Counted from the stretch's first letter, positions 25,181 through 34,222 are shown. The stretch is 49,608 nucleotides of DNA from Frankia sp. R82 (GCF_023716925.1 NZ_JAMQQG010000023.1:1-49608); one strand, 5' to 3'. Translations and numbers: made by a program. Notes: generated by a model not told the origin, from the letters alone.

Positions 25181-26512
25181 TTGTTCGGGTTCGAGCTGCA
25201 GACCCAGAACGTCTTCGTGCCGAGGTCGGGCGTCGCCGACATCGGCGAGCGGGAGGTCGTCTACCGCCATCCGGTCGGCCTGACCCTGGAGGGCGACGAG
25301 ACGCACCTGCTCGGTGCCACCTCGGAGCTGGAGTTCGTGACGAAACCGTTCGCGGACGAGGCGTCGGCGCGCGCCGCGCTCACCGTCGCGGCCCGGATCG
25401 CCGCGAAGCTCGCCGAGGGCGGTCCGCGGGACATCGCCTTCGACCAGAACACGGCGTTCGAGGGCGGCACGTGGCTGCGTAGCGGCACCCTGCGCATCAC
25501 CGACCCGACCTTCGGCGCCCAGGCGCAGGCCACCGTCGGTATCCCGCTCGCGAAGCTGCCGACGTTCTTCCGGGCCGTGCTGACCCGCACCGGCCATGCC
25601 GGCCACCTCGACGACCTCGAGACCTGGTCGAAGCTGCTGGAGTGGCCGTCCGGGCCGTCCCCGAAGGCACTCGGCTTCCGGTGGGCCTGCCAGCTGTTCC
25701 TGTTCGCCGCGACCGCCGTACCGCTGTCGCGGCTGGTCGACCCGGCGAAGCCGACGATGCCCGATGTCACCAACAAGATCTTCGATTTCACCGACGCCGC
25801 GTTCACCCAGGACGTCCACGCCGTGACCCTGAAGCTGCCGGCCGACGAGGTACCGGCGCAGACCCTCGTCCTGGTCAACGCCGACTCGCCGAAGTCGGCG
25901 TTCCTGGCGCTGCACCGCACCGACTTCCACGCCATGTACCAGGCCCTGCCGCGGTTTGACCGCGATCTGCTGGCCGCCCTGGACATCACCGCGGCGATCT
26001 GGCCGCCGGAGTACGGCGGGCCCGACCACCGGTTCGTCTTCCCGCTGCCCTACCGGGCGGATCCGCTGGCCACCGACGTGGTGGCGCGGACCGGCTCGCC
26101 GCTGGTGGAGAAGACGGAATGGCTGCCGCGTGGGGTCACCGCCGACCATCCGGCGCGGTGGAGCCTGGTCACGCACGGTCCTTCCGTCCGGGCGTGGTGG
26201 ACCTCGGTCCTGCACGGCGACGAGGCGCGGCACAACCTCGCCAAGGACGCCGCCTCCCCGCCGCCCGGCCACCGTGGTCGCGACCGGCGCCACCTCGCGG
26301 ACTTTCCCGATCCGAAGGTCGAGAACAAGGCGGACTACTACGGCATGGGTGCGTTCCCGACGGACGCCGGGCCCACCGCTGACGACCGGCTCGCCGTCTA
26401 CGAGATCCGGGCGTTCATGAACGACATCGCCATGCCAGCCAAGGCGGAACTCACCAGCGCCCGATGGGCTACGGTCGCCGACGTCTTCTTCACCCACTAT
26501 TTTCCCGGTTGA
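25181..26512 (+). CDS. Conserved-looking protein of unknown function
   Basis: About 443 residues from TTG 25181, chosen for the GGGGGGAG site 8 bases upstream; ATG 25058 or 25118 would add up to 41 unlikely residues. It opens with FGFELQTQNVF and later has LGATSELEFVTKPF. These two Glu-bearing motifs recall the start of amidoligase/glutamate-cysteine-ligase-like folds, but the resemblance is faint. VGIPLAKLPTFFRAVL and a long helix-rich centre follow, then two segments with charged clusters, and it ends with a helical ADVFFTHYFPG. No signal peptide; one hydrophobic stretch (ACQLFLFAATAVPLSRL). No operon partner: divergent from the thioesterase and followed by lysS. I do not recognise the family. 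Confidence 0.7.
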   Translation: MFGFELQTQNVFVPRSGVADIGEREVVYRHPVGLTLEGDETHLLGATSELEFVTKPFADEASARAALTVAARIAAKLAEGGPRDIAFDQNTAFEGGTWLRSGTLRITDPTFGAQAQATVGIPLAKLPTFFRAVLTRTGHAGHLDDLETWSKLLEWPSGPSPKALGFRWACQLFLFAATAVPLSRLVDPAKPTMPDVTNKIFDFTDAAFTQDVHAVTLKLPADEVPAQTLVLVNADSPKSAFLALHRTDFHAMYQALPRFDRDLLAALDITAAIWPPEYGGPDHRFVFPLPYRADPLATDVVARTGSPLVEKTEWLPRGVTADHPARWSLVTHGPSVRAWWTSVLHGDEARHNLAKDAASPPPGHRGRDRRHLADFPDPKVENKADYYGMGAFPTDAGPTADDRLAVYEIRAFMNDIAMPAKAELTSARWATVADVFFTHYFPG

Positions 26513-26692
26513 GAGTTCCCGGGTGAGAGTTCCCCGGTGAGGACGGCCCCGGCGCAGGCCGCTGTCGACGCGGTCGGTTCGGCCGGGCCTCGGCCGGGCC
26601 ACGTCGGTTCGGCCCGCCGGTCAGGCCGGCCGTACTGTCGGCGGCAGCCGATACGCTGAGGTGGTCACGGATGCGGCCATGAGGGTGAGTTG

Positions 26693-28207
26693 ATGGTGAG
26701 CGAGCAGCCACAGGCGCGAGATCTGTCCGGGCCACGGGCCGGGTACCGCGTCGACACGGTGGCGGTCGACGCGGCGGCGGCGCCCGACGGAACGCCGGTG
26801 CGCCTGGCCGGCCGGGTCGTGCTGTGGCGGCGGATGGGTGGGCTCATCTTCGGGCACATCCAGGACCGCAGCGGCCGGGTCCAGGTCTCGTTGTCCAAGA
26901 CCGATCTGGGCGCCGAACTCATCAAGGAGTGGTCCCGGTCCGTCAAGATCGGCGATTTCATCGGGGTCGCCGGCGCCATGTACACCACGCGCCGCGGCGA
27001 GCGGACCGTCGGCATCGCCGAGCTGGAGGTGCTCAACCGCACTGTCCGGGCATTGCCCGACAAGTGGCAGGGCCTGTCCAACGTCGAGGCCCGCTACCGC
27101 CGCCGCTACCTCGACCTGCTCGTCAACCCCGAGTCCCGGGCACGGTTCCAGACCCGGACCAGGATCATCAGTCGCATCCGCCGTTTCCTCGACGACTCGA
27201 GCTTCCTCGAGGTCGAGACGCCGATGCTGCAGGAAGCGGCGTCGGGCGCGGCCGCGCGGCCGTTCATCACCCGGCACAACGCCCTCGGTGAGGACTTCTA
27301 CCTGCGGATCTCGCCGGAGACGTTCCTCAAGCGCGTGGTCGTCGGTGCCTATGACCGGGTCTACGAGCTCGGCCGCAACTTCCGCAACGAAGGCATGGAC
27401 TCCTCGCACCTGCAGGAGTTCACGATGCTGGAGTGGTACGCCGCCTACTGGGACTATCGCGACAACATGGCCTTCGTCCGGGAGCTGATCCTCGCCGTTC
27501 TCGACGACGTGCTGGGTACCCGGTCGGTCACCTACGAGGGCACCAAGATCGACTTTGGCGCCGACTGGCCCGAGCTCGACTACCGCGCCGAGGTCGCCCG
27601 CCGCACCGGGATCGACCTCACCGTCGTGCGCGACCTGCCGACCCTGCGCGCCCGCGTGGCCGAGCTCGGTCTGGATGTCGGTGACTCCCCGTCGTACGCC
27701 GGCCTCGTCGACCTGCTTTACAAAAAGACCGTCCGGCCGCATCTCATCCAGCCGTGCTTCCTGCTGCACCATCCCGCGGAGCTCGTCCCGCTGGCCCGGC
27801 GCAGCGATGACGACCCCACCGTGCTCGACATGTTCCAGGTTGTCGTCAACGGTCTGGAGGTCGTCAAGGCCTACTCCGAGCTCATCGACCCCGCCGAACA
27901 GCGGCTGCGCCTCGAAGAACAGGCGGAGCTGCGCGAGGCCGGCGACGACGAGACGATGATGCTCGAGGAGGACTTCATCGAGGCGATGGAATACGGCATG
28001 CCGCCGATGTCCGGCCTCGGTCTCGGCATCGACCGGTTCGTCGCCCTGCTCACTGACGCTCCGACCCTGCGCGACGTGGTTCTGTTCCCCACCATGCGCG
28101 GCGCGCACAAGGACAACCAGAACGAGGACGTGCAGGGCGACGTCAGCCTGAGCGGTGCCGAGGATCAGCCCGCCGCTGACGTCGACTCCGCTGCTCCGAC
28201 GGCCTAG
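26693..28207 (+). CDS. lysS: Lysyl-tRNA synthetase, class II
   Basis: Charges tRNA-Lys with lysine. 504 residues. The N-terminal OB-fold anticodon-binding domain (~30-130) contains GGLIFGHIQDRSGRVQVS; the catalytic core follows with class II motif 1 (FLEVETPML), motif 2 (GRNFRNEGMDSSHLQEFTMLEW) and motif 3 (GLGLGIDRFVALLT). ATG 26693 has GAGGG 7 bases upstream. A ~35-residue acidic, Ala/Asp-rich tail follows the catalytic domain. It differs from typical LysS in a few positions (for example FLLHHPAELVPLARR where most have a DHP.E.SPLA motif), so it may be a second, LysS-like paralogue. Confidence 0.85.
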   Translation: MVSEQPQARDLSGPRAGYRVDTVAVDAAAAPDGTPVRLAGRVVLWRRMGGLIFGHIQDRSGRVQVSLSKTDLGAELIKEWSRSVKIGDFIGVAGAMYTTRRGERTVGIAELEVLNRTVRALPDKWQGLSNVEARYRRRYLDLLVNPESRARFQTRTRIISRIRRFLDDSSFLEVETPMLQEAASGAAARPFITRHNALGEDFYLRISPETFLKRVVVGAYDRVYELGRNFRNEGMDSSHLQEFTMLEWYAAYWDYRDNMAFVRELILAVLDDVLGTRSVTYEGTKIDFGADWPELDYRAEVARRTGIDLTVVRDLPTLRARVAELGLDVGDSPSYAGLVDLLYKKTVRPHLIQPCFLLHHPAELVPLARRSDDDPTVLDMFQVVVNGLEVVKAYSELIDPAEQRLRLEEQAELREAGDDETMMLEEDFIEAMEYGMPPMSGLGLGIDRFVALLTDAPTLRDVVLFPTMRGAHKDNQNEDVQGDVSLSGAEDQPAADVDSAAPTA

Positions 28208-28240
28208 CGCGCCCCCCCACAGCCGTAGGGCGGGGGTCAA

Positions 28241-28265
28241 CCCTCCACGGCCGGCCGGTGGGGGG
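28241..28265. terminator. Hairpin between convergent lysS and reductase gene
   Basis: CCCTCCAC (28241-28248) pairs with GTGGGGGG (28258-28265), one T-G pair, 9-base loop, in the 90-base convergent gap. Confidence 0.4.
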
Positions 28266-28297
28266 CTTACCCGTCGGCTCTGGTCAAACGGTGCTGG

Positions 28298-28993
28298 TCA
28301 GGCGGTGGTGTCGGCGTAGCGGCGGGCGGCGGCGAGCTTCGGGCGGATGTCGTCGGGGCCGACGCCGGTGCGCGGCGGGCCGGTGAAGCCGTCGGGGCCG
28401 ATGTACAGGCCGGCGTAGGCGGCGGTGTCTCGCTGGAAGCGCCAGCCTTCGGCGAGCGGGCCGGCGTCGAAGGCGTCGTAGCCGATGTCGTCGAGGAACC
28501 CGGTGGCCGTCTTCTTGGCGTCCGTGTCGTCGCCGGCGATCAGCAGCGTGGTGCGGTCCGGCGTGCCGGTGGGGCGGGCCAGTTCCAGCAGGTGCTTGAA
28601 GTAGATGTTGTTGAACGCCTTGACCACCTTGGACGTGGGCAGATGCGCGGCGAGCAGTTCGCTGGTCGTCGTCGACTCGTCCTCGAGCTCGGCGATCTTT
28701 CCGTCCCGCTCCGGGTAGTAGTTGTTGGTGTCGATGACCACCTTGCCGGCCAGCGGCTCGACCGGAACAGCCTGGTAGGCGTGCAGGGGGACGGTCACGA
28801 CCGCCAGGTCGCCCGCGGCGGCGGCCTCGGCGGACGTGGCGGCGCGGGCACGTGGCCCCAGCTCCGCGACCAGATCCGCAAGGGTGTCCGGCCCGCGGGA
28901 GTTGGACAGAACCACGTCATAACCGGCCTGGACGGCCAGTCGAGCCAGGGTTCCACCGATGTTGCCGCTGCCGATGAGGCCGAGTGTTGTCAT
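28298..28993 (-). CDS. NADPH-dependent F420 reductase-like NAD(P)-binding protein
   Basis: 231 residues from ATG 28993. Rossmann start TTLGLIGSGNIGGTLARLAVQAGYDVVLSNSRGP with the Ser/Arg after beta-2 typical of NADP binding. TVPLHAYQAVPVEPLAGKVVIDTNNYYPERDG and VKAFNNIYFKHL match the NpdG/F420:NADP oxidoreductase family. Such proteins transfer hydride between NADP and F420 or other acceptors, but the subfamily also contains enzymes that do not use F420. Convergent with lysS. Confidence 0.75.
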   Translation of the reverse strand: MTTLGLIGSGNIGGTLARLAVQAGYDVVLSNSRGPDTLADLVAELGPRARAATSAEAAAAGDLAVVTVPLHAYQAVPVEPLAGKVVIDTNNYYPERDGKIAELEDESTTTSELLAAHLPTSKVVKAFNNIYFKHLLELARPTGTPDRTTLLIAGDDTDAKKTATGFLDDIGYDAFDAGPLAEGWRFQRDTAAYAGLYIGPDGFTGPPRTGVGPDDIRPKLAAARRYADTTA

Positions 28994-29258
28994 GTCTTCG
29001 GTAACTTCCGGTAGCCCGGACGACATTCCGAGGTCGACGAAGATCCCGGCGAGACGGTGCCGACAGTGGCGTCGGCGGATGCCGCCGCCGGGGATGGCTG
29101 GGCGAGGCCCGCGGGTGCAGGGCGGGAACGCGTCACCGGGTGCGCCACCACGGGCCGGGGCGGCTGACGGTCGACCGGCGATCGGCCGGCGCAGGAACGA
29201 TCAGCCTGCGGCCCGGGGGTGGGCGCCCGGGTGAGACGGTGGCCGGTGCCACGGACTC

Positions 29259-29804
29259 CTATGCAACGCCGAAGTAACGGGCGCCGGGGGTGTCCCAGTC
29301 GGCGGCGTAGAAGAACTCCCGCCACGAGCGAACAAACTCGTGTCGGCTGATCACGCCGTCACCATCGGAATCCAGCCGGTCGAAGATCTCGTAGCCGTTC
29401 TTCGGGTCGATCTCCCAGACCTTGAGATAGCGACCGAACTCGTCCTTGCTGATGGCGCCGTCGCCATCGCGGTCAAGCGCGTCGAAGATGGTGTGCGCGA
29501 GGCCCTCGACCAGGTTGAAACGGCTCGTGTCCAGGGTCAGCAGGCGGACGGCCTGAATGAAGTCGTCCTTGTTCAGCCGGTCACCCCCGTCCGAGTGGCG
29601 CAGGAGCTCGAGCCAGTAGTGCTGGTGGGTGACCCGCAGGCCCTGGGCTTCACGCGAGTTCCTGTCGAGTCCGAAGCCGGACTCGTACTTGTCGAGAAGG
29701 CGTTCGTAGTCGCTCCAGTCGATGACACCGTCGTTATTGGTGTCGACTGCCTCGAAAAGCTTCTGGTATCGCACGTCCTGCGGCTTGGTTCCGGTGGTCG
29801 CCAT
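29259..29804 (-). CDS. EF-hand calcium-binding protein (calerythrin-like)
   Basis: 181 residues, close to the size of calerythrin from Saccharopolyspora. Four EF-hand positions: loop 1 DTNNDGVIDWSD (~21-32), a degenerate second site (HSDGGDRLNKDDF) lacking the full ligand set, loop 3 DRDGDGAISKDE (~111-122) and loop 4 DSDGDGVISRHE (~145-156). Three canonical loops with one degenerate matches the calerythrin/sarcoplasmic calcium-binding protein pattern. Cytosolic; likely a calcium buffer or sensor. ATG 29804 follows a GAAAGGGG site. Transcribed alone, with 283 bases of non-coding DNA upstream and 265 downstream. Confidence 0.88.
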   Translation of the reverse strand: MATTGTKPQDVRYQKLFEAVDTNNDGVIDWSDYERLLDKYESGFGLDRNSREAQGLRVTHQHYWLELLRHSDGGDRLNKDDFIQAVRLLTLDTSRFNLVEGLAHTIFDALDRDGDGAISKDEFGRYLKVWEIDPKNGYEIFDRLDSDGDGVISRHEFVRSWREFFYAADWDTPGARYFGVA

Positions 29805-30088
29805 GACAAACCCCTTTCGCGTGGAAAACGGGTGGCGCGAAGCCGCGGATCACATCTTGTGAATGCTCTTCCGGCGGCTCCGTAATGGCAGTCTAGCCAC
29901 ACCGATGGGCGCTGCAAGTCGACCCGGACGCTTATCTCGCCACCCGTCGAATATTCGACGTTAAACGTCGGCCGCAGGTGGGAACCCGGTGCTGGGAGGA
30001 TGTCGTCCGGATAGCGGCCGATATGGTCGAGATGCCATGGCGGCCGGGTGCGGACGACGCGGTGTGCGGAGTGCGGTCGTGCGGGCCG

Positions 30089-31639
30089 TCACCGCTGGTC
30101 GCGCAGGCGGACCTGGCGGTGCAGCTGGTAGAGCCACGGCGGGATGGTCGCCCAGTACACGATGATGTTGCCGATCACCACGCCCCGGGCCCCGCCGACG
30201 AGCAGGCCGGTCACCGGGCAGGCGAGCAGGAACGGCACGAACACCAGATTGATCCAGAAGGTCAGCCTGGTCCGGCCGAACGCGTACAGCACCGCCGCCG
30301 GACCCACCGCGAGCCCCGGACCGGCCTGGGCGATGATGGCGAGCAACAGCAGCTGGTGGGTCTCCGCCCAGGTGTCACCGAGCAGCGCGGCACCGAAGTC
30401 GGGCGGCAGCACGACGAACGCGAGCCCCCACAGCGTGCTGGAAACGACCACCAGCCCGCTGACCAGGTACGCGCCCCGCAACACGGCCTGAGCGGGCATG
30501 TGTTTGCGCCGGGCGAACTCCGGGATCGCGAAACTCATCAGGGCAACGGCGAGGTTCGTGGTGGGCGCGAGCAGCGTCTGCAGCCCCCGTAGGGCGCCGA
30601 CCAGAGAGGTGGAGCCGACCGCGGCGATGACCAGGGTGGAGGTCTGCTGCGCGCCCTGCAGGGAGATGAACTCGGCGGTCATGAACCCGGTGGTCTCGCG
30701 GTGACCGGTGAACCAGGCCCAAGCCCGGCTCGGCTGCGGCCAGGAGTGGTGCTGCCCGCCGCCGAACAGCGCAGCGACCGCCGCGGCCAGCCCCCAGATC
30801 AGCACCATCGCGGCGGCCCCGCCGGAGCCGCCCGGGGTGACCGTCACCCACAGCCACAACCCACCGCCCAGCACCGCCGCCCACACCAGGTCGTTCGTCA
30901 CGGCGAGCAGAGGTCGTCCCTGGGCGAACGACGCATAGCGCCACGCATCCTGCACCAGTAGTGCCGGCATGATCACGCCCATCGCGGCGAGGTTCACCCC
31001 GACCGTCCCGCCCAGCCCGGCGCCGACCAGCAGCAGCACCACCCCGACGGCGGCCCCCAGCCCGAGCGCCGTGCCGGCCGCCTGCCGCACCGCCGAGCGG
31101 AACGCGCACAGCGGAACGTCCGCGTAGCTGATCCCCAACGGGGCGGTCGCCGCGGCCCGGGACAGGCCGACCAGCATGGCGAAAATCGTGTAGGCGATGG
31201 CGAACGCGCCGAACTCGGTCGAGTCCACCCGGCGGGCGATGACGAAGTTGATCGCCGCGTTGGTCCCACTGGACACCACCTGGTCGAACACCGTCCACAG
31301 CGCATTGGCCCGGCTGCCTCCACGCCCGCGTCGCCGCTGTGGCTGGTCCGAGCCCCCGGGTTCGTCCGCGGGGCCGGGTCCGCCCGCGGGGCCGGGCTCG
31401 GGTGGTGGTGGTCCGGTCGCGAGGTCGGACGGATCCGGCGGGCTCGCCGGATGGCCGATGGGCGGCGAACCGACCGGATCGACGATCTCCAGGATGTCCG
31501 TGGGGAGGGGCCGAGGGCGACCGGGCCGGGAGTGCGGGGCGTGGCCGGCACCGGGGCGCTCCCGGGGAATGATCGACAGCGGCATGGTGACCGGTTCGAC
31601 CAGCAGGGGATCCGGGTCGAGCCGCACGTCGTCAGTCAC
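30089..31639 (-). CDS. Polysaccharide/lipid flippase-like membrane protein
   Basis: 516 residues. A ~110-residue Pro-rich cytoplasmic N-terminus precedes roughly 12 hydrophobic helices starting with TNAAINFVIARRVDSTEFGAFAIAYTIF, a motif typical of Wzx/MurJ-like (MOP superfamily) oligosaccharide flippases. Later helices contain VLIWGLAAAVAALF and LLLLAIIAQAGPGLAVGPAAVLY. It would move a lipid-linked sugar across the membrane. No glycosyltransferase is adjacent, so the cargo is unknown. Confidence 0.7.
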   Translation of the reverse strand: MTDDVRLDPDPLLVEPVTMPLSIIPRERPGAGHAPHSRPGRPRPLPTDILEIVDPVGSPPIGHPASPPDPSDLATGPPPPEPGPAGGPGPADEPGGSDQPQRRRGRGGSRANALWTVFDQVVSSGTNAAINFVIARRVDSTEFGAFAIAYTIFAMLVGLSRAAATAPLGISYADVPLCAFRSAVRQAAGTALGLGAAVGVVLLLVGAGLGGTVGVNLAAMGVIMPALLVQDAWRYASFAQGRPLLAVTNDLVWAAVLGGGLWLWVTVTPGGSGGAAAMVLIWGLAAAVAALFGGGQHHSWPQPSRAWAWFTGHRETTGFMTAEFISLQGAQQTSTLVIAAVGSTSLVGALRGLQTLLAPTTNLAVALMSFAIPEFARRKHMPAQAVLRGAYLVSGLVVVSSTLWGLAFVVLPPDFGAALLGDTWAETHQLLLLAIIAQAGPGLAVGPAAVLYAFGRTRLTFWINLVFVPFLLACPVTGLLVGGARGVVIGNIIVYWATIPPWLYQLHRQVRLRDQR

Positions 31640-31785
31640 GTCAATACCTCGAGCCGGGTCGGATCGTCCGGCGGTGACGCGGCCCTGCGCGGCTGTGCGC
31701 GGCGCTGCGCGCCTCCGCCCATGCCGCCACTGACTCTACTGTGACGTAAGTGTTAAGTTTGGGAGAGTGACTCGCGTGTCGTCAC

Positions 31786-32790
31786 TCAACGAAGTGCGGC
31801 GACTATCGTATGTGTGTTGTGCTCCTCCATCCGCAGGTAGGTGTCACCGTCCGATCCGGTGGGTCCGAGAGAGTCGCCGAACAGGGAGCTTTCGCCGGCC
31901 TCCACGTGTACCCCCGCCTCGTCCGCGATGGTCCGCGCGGTGCGCGGCGGCAGGGACGACTCGGAGAAGACCGCCTTCGTTCCCGTCTGGCGGATCCGGG
32001 CGACGAGCTTCCTGATGTTGCTGCCGGACAGCTCCGCGGACGTGTCGAAGCTCGGAATGATCGATCCGACGAAGGTCAGCCCGTAGCGGTCGACGTAGTA
32101 GCCGAACGCGTCGTGGTTGGTGACCAGCTCGCGGTTGGCCGGCGGGATCGTGGCGATCTGGCGACGGATGTCCGCGTCCAGGGCGTCGAGCCTGGCGTCG
32201 TAGGCGACCCGGTTCGCATGGAACCGCGCCGCCGCGGCCGGCTCCGCCGCGGTGAGCCCGCGTTCGATGTCCGCCACCATGATCTTGGCGTTGAGCGGGT
32301 TGTGCCAGATGTGCGGGTCGCCGGCCTTCTCCTCGTCGCCCTGGCCGACCCGGATCGTCACGCCCTTGCTTGCGTCGACCCGCACCCCGTCGAACCCGGC
32401 GGCGTCGATCGTGTCGTCGAGCCAGCTCTCCAGGCCCACGCCGTTCTGGACGAGCACCTTCGCGTCCCCGATCGCGGCCAGATCCGCCGGGGCCGGCTCG
32501 TAGTCGTGCGGGTCGACCCCCGGCCGCACGATCTGCGTGACCCGAACGAGGTCGCCGCCGACCGCCCGGGTGAAGTCGGCCACCTGGCTCGTCGTCGCGA
32601 CCACCGGCATCCGTCCATCGGACACCCCGCCGCCGGCGCCGTCGGAGCCGCAGCCGACGAGGGCGGCGACCAGCGGGGTCAGCGCGAGCAGGACCGTGCC
32701 CGTCCGGCCCGTCCGGCCCGTCCGGCCTGTTCGCCGGTGGGGGCGGCGGCGGACGCGATGGGCGATCGCGGGGTCTGGGGAGTCGGGCAC
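31786..32790 (-). CDS. Zinc/manganese ABC transporter substrate-binding lipoprotein
   Basis: ZnuA/AztC-type metal-binding protein that delivers Zn (or Mn) to an ABC permease. GTG 32790 is chosen because of a GAGG site; GTG 32838 is possible but abuts the Zur-like box. The N-terminus has Arg/Thr-Gly repeats (9-bp DNA repeat), a hydrophobic stretch and an LVGCGSD lipobox. Metal ligands are recognisable: His in GVDPHDYEPAP, His in GDPHIWHNPLNA and His in ELVTNHDAFGYYVDRYGL; the last ligand is probably the Glu/Asp near FSESSLPPRT. No permease or ATPase gene lies next to it, so it must use components encoded elsewhere. 334 residues. Confidence 0.85.
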   Translation of the reverse strand: MPDSPDPAIAHRVRRRPHRRTGRTGRTGRTGTVLLALTPLVAALVGCGSDGAGGGVSDGRMPVVATTSQVADFTRAVGGDLVRVTQIVRPGVDPHDYEPAPADLAAIGDAKVLVQNGVGLESWLDDTIDAAGFDGVRVDASKGVTIRVGQGDEEKAGDPHIWHNPLNAKIMVADIERGLTAAEPAAAARFHANRVAYDARLDALDADIRRQIATIPPANRELVTNHDAFGYYVDRYGLTFVGSIIPSFDTSAELSGSNIRKLVARIRQTGTKAVFSESSLPPRTARTIADEAGVHVEAGESSLFGDSLGPTGSDGDTYLRMEEHNTHTIVAALR

Positions 32791-32844
32791 GGCATCCTCG
32801 TCAGCGCGGGTCGGATCGACACAGGTCGGATCGGGCACCGCTAA

Positions 32845-32859
32845 TGAAAAAGATTTCCG
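32845..32859 (-). promoter_or_regulatory. Zur-box-like site upstream of the zinc-binding lipoprotein
   Basis: TGAAAAAGATTTCCG, differing at three positions from the actinobacterial Zur consensus of type TGAAAATGATTTTCA. The left half-site is perfect and the right is weaker. It sits directly before the gene in a rare AT-rich patch, also close to the 3' end of aguA. Confidence 0.5.
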
Positions 32860-32868
32860 ATACGAGTG

Positions 32869-34140
32869 TCAACAGGACGGTTGCTGCTGGGTGATGCAGT
32901 GCACCCCGCCGCCGTGCGCGAAGATCACCCGGGCGTCCACCGGTTCGATCCGGCGGGACGGGTAGAGGCGGCCGAGCAGGTCGAGCGCATCGCTGTCGTG
33001 CGGGTCGGCGAAGACGCCGGCCACCACGACTCCGTTCGCGACGTAGTAGTTCAGATACGAGTAGCCGGCCGGCCCGCCGTCGACCTCCGTGACGCTCGGC
33101 GCCATGATCTCGACCACCTCGAACGGACGGCCGGCCGCATCCCGGCTGGCGCGCAGCAGCGCGGCGAGTTCCCGGCTCGTCGCATGGTCGGGATGCGCCG
33201 GATCGGGCTGGCGGTGCACGGCGACGAGCCCGGGGCGCACGAACGCGGCCACCACGTCCACATGCCCGCGGGTACCGAACCGGTCATAGTCGCGGGCCAG
33301 CCCCCGCGGCAGCCACACCGCACGGGAGGTGCCGAGCTGGGCGTGCAGCTCCGTCTCGATGCGGGCCCGGTCCCAGCCGGGATTGCGCTGCGGGTCGCGC
33401 TGCACCGTCTCGGTGAGCAGCACCGTACCCGCCCCGTCCACGGCGATGCCGCCGCCCTCGTTCGTCAGCGCCGACGACCGCACCGCCGCACCGGCGAGCT
33501 CGGCGATCGCCGTCGCCAGCCGGCTGTCCGCCGTCCACGACGCCCATTCCTGCGCCCCCCAGCCGTTGAACGTCCAGTCGACCGCCCCGAGGGTGCCGCT
33601 GCTGGTGCGGCGGTCGCCTTCGGACGGCCGGATGTCCTCGGACGGCCGGATGTCCTCGGATGGAGCGGCGCCGCGGGACGGCCGGGCATCCGCTGGCGCA
33701 GGGCTGAGGTCGACGGTGAAGGTGGGTCCCGTGTCCCGGACCCAGGCGTCGTCCAGTGGATGTTCGACCACCGTCACAGCGCCGGGGCCTGCGTGCCCGC
33801 GGGCGTCCCCGTCCCTGCTCCTGCTTCCGTTCGCGCTCCGGCTCGTGGGCGCGACGAGGCGCCGCGCGGCGTCCGCGTCCGCACCGGGCCTGGCGATCAG
33901 GATGACCGGCTCGTAACGGCTGATCGTCGTCGCCACCGTCGCCCAGACCGCTCGGGCCTCGGCGAGACCGGGGGAGTCCGCCGGGCCGAACGTGGCGTTC
34001 GGCGGTGGGAAGGCCATCCAGGTCCGCCGATGCGGCTCCCACTCCGCCGGCATCCGACGCCGGACCGGCCCACCGCCCGTCGTGCCACCGCCCGTCGTGT
34101 CACCGTCCACGTTGCCGGGGGTCTCGATCACGCTCCGCAT
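32869..34140 (-). CDS. aguA: Agmatine deiminase
   Basis: Converts agmatine to N-carbamoylputrescine and ammonia in the arginine-decarboxylase polyamine route. 423 residues from ATG 34140; upstream in-frame sequence belongs to the divergent aguB. Peptidyl-arginine-deiminase family motifs: MPAEWEPHRRTWMAFP (~31-46), DAWVRDTGPTF, NEGGGIAVDGAGTVLLTE, GTRGHVDVVAAFV with the catalytic His, and the terminal HGGGVHCITQQQPSC carrying the nucleophile Cys. An insert before ~200 contains repeated RPSEDI units. The partner amidase gene is divergent 82 bases away. Confidence 0.92.
   Translation of the reverse strand: MRSVIETPGNVDGDTTGGGTTGGGPVRRRMPAEWEPHRRTWMAFPPPNATFGPADSPGLAEARAVWATVATTISRYEPVILIARPGADADAARRLVAPTSRSANGSRSRDGDARGHAGPGAVTVVEHPLDDAWVRDTGPTFTVDLSPAPADARPSRGAAPSEDIRPSEDIRPSEGDRRTSSGTLGAVDWTFNGWGAQEWASWTADSRLATAIAELAGAAVRSSALTNEGGGIAVDGAGTVLLTETVQRDPQRNPGWDRARIETELHAQLGTSRAVWLPRGLARDYDRFGTRGHVDVVAAFVRPGLVAVHRQPDPAHPDHATSRELAALLRASRDAAGRPFEVVEIMAPSVTEVDGGPAGYSYLNYYVANGVVVAGVFADPHDSDALDLLGRLYPSRRIEPVDARVIFAHGGGVHCITQQQPSC
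33619..33654. repeat. Two 18-bp tandem units in aguA
   Basis: Encodes consecutive PSEDIR units in a non-conserved, Pro/Ser-rich insert of the deiminase. A third partial copy follows. Confidence 0.75.
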
Positions 34141-34160
34141 TCTGGCAGTCCACGCCACCC

Positions 34161-34185
34161 GTGCCACGCCCGGCACGCGTGGCAC
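34161..34185. promoter_or_regulatory. Palindrome between divergent aguA and aguB
   Basis: GTGCCACG (34161-34168) and CGTGGCAC (34178-34185) are perfect inverted arms with a 9-base spacer. They lie centrally in the 82-base divergent intergenic region. A shared operator is the simplest reading; the regulator is not encoded nearby. Confidence 0.45.
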
Positions 34186-34222
34186 CGAATCGGCCGGCCG
34201 GCCGGCATGGGACGATGCGCCG

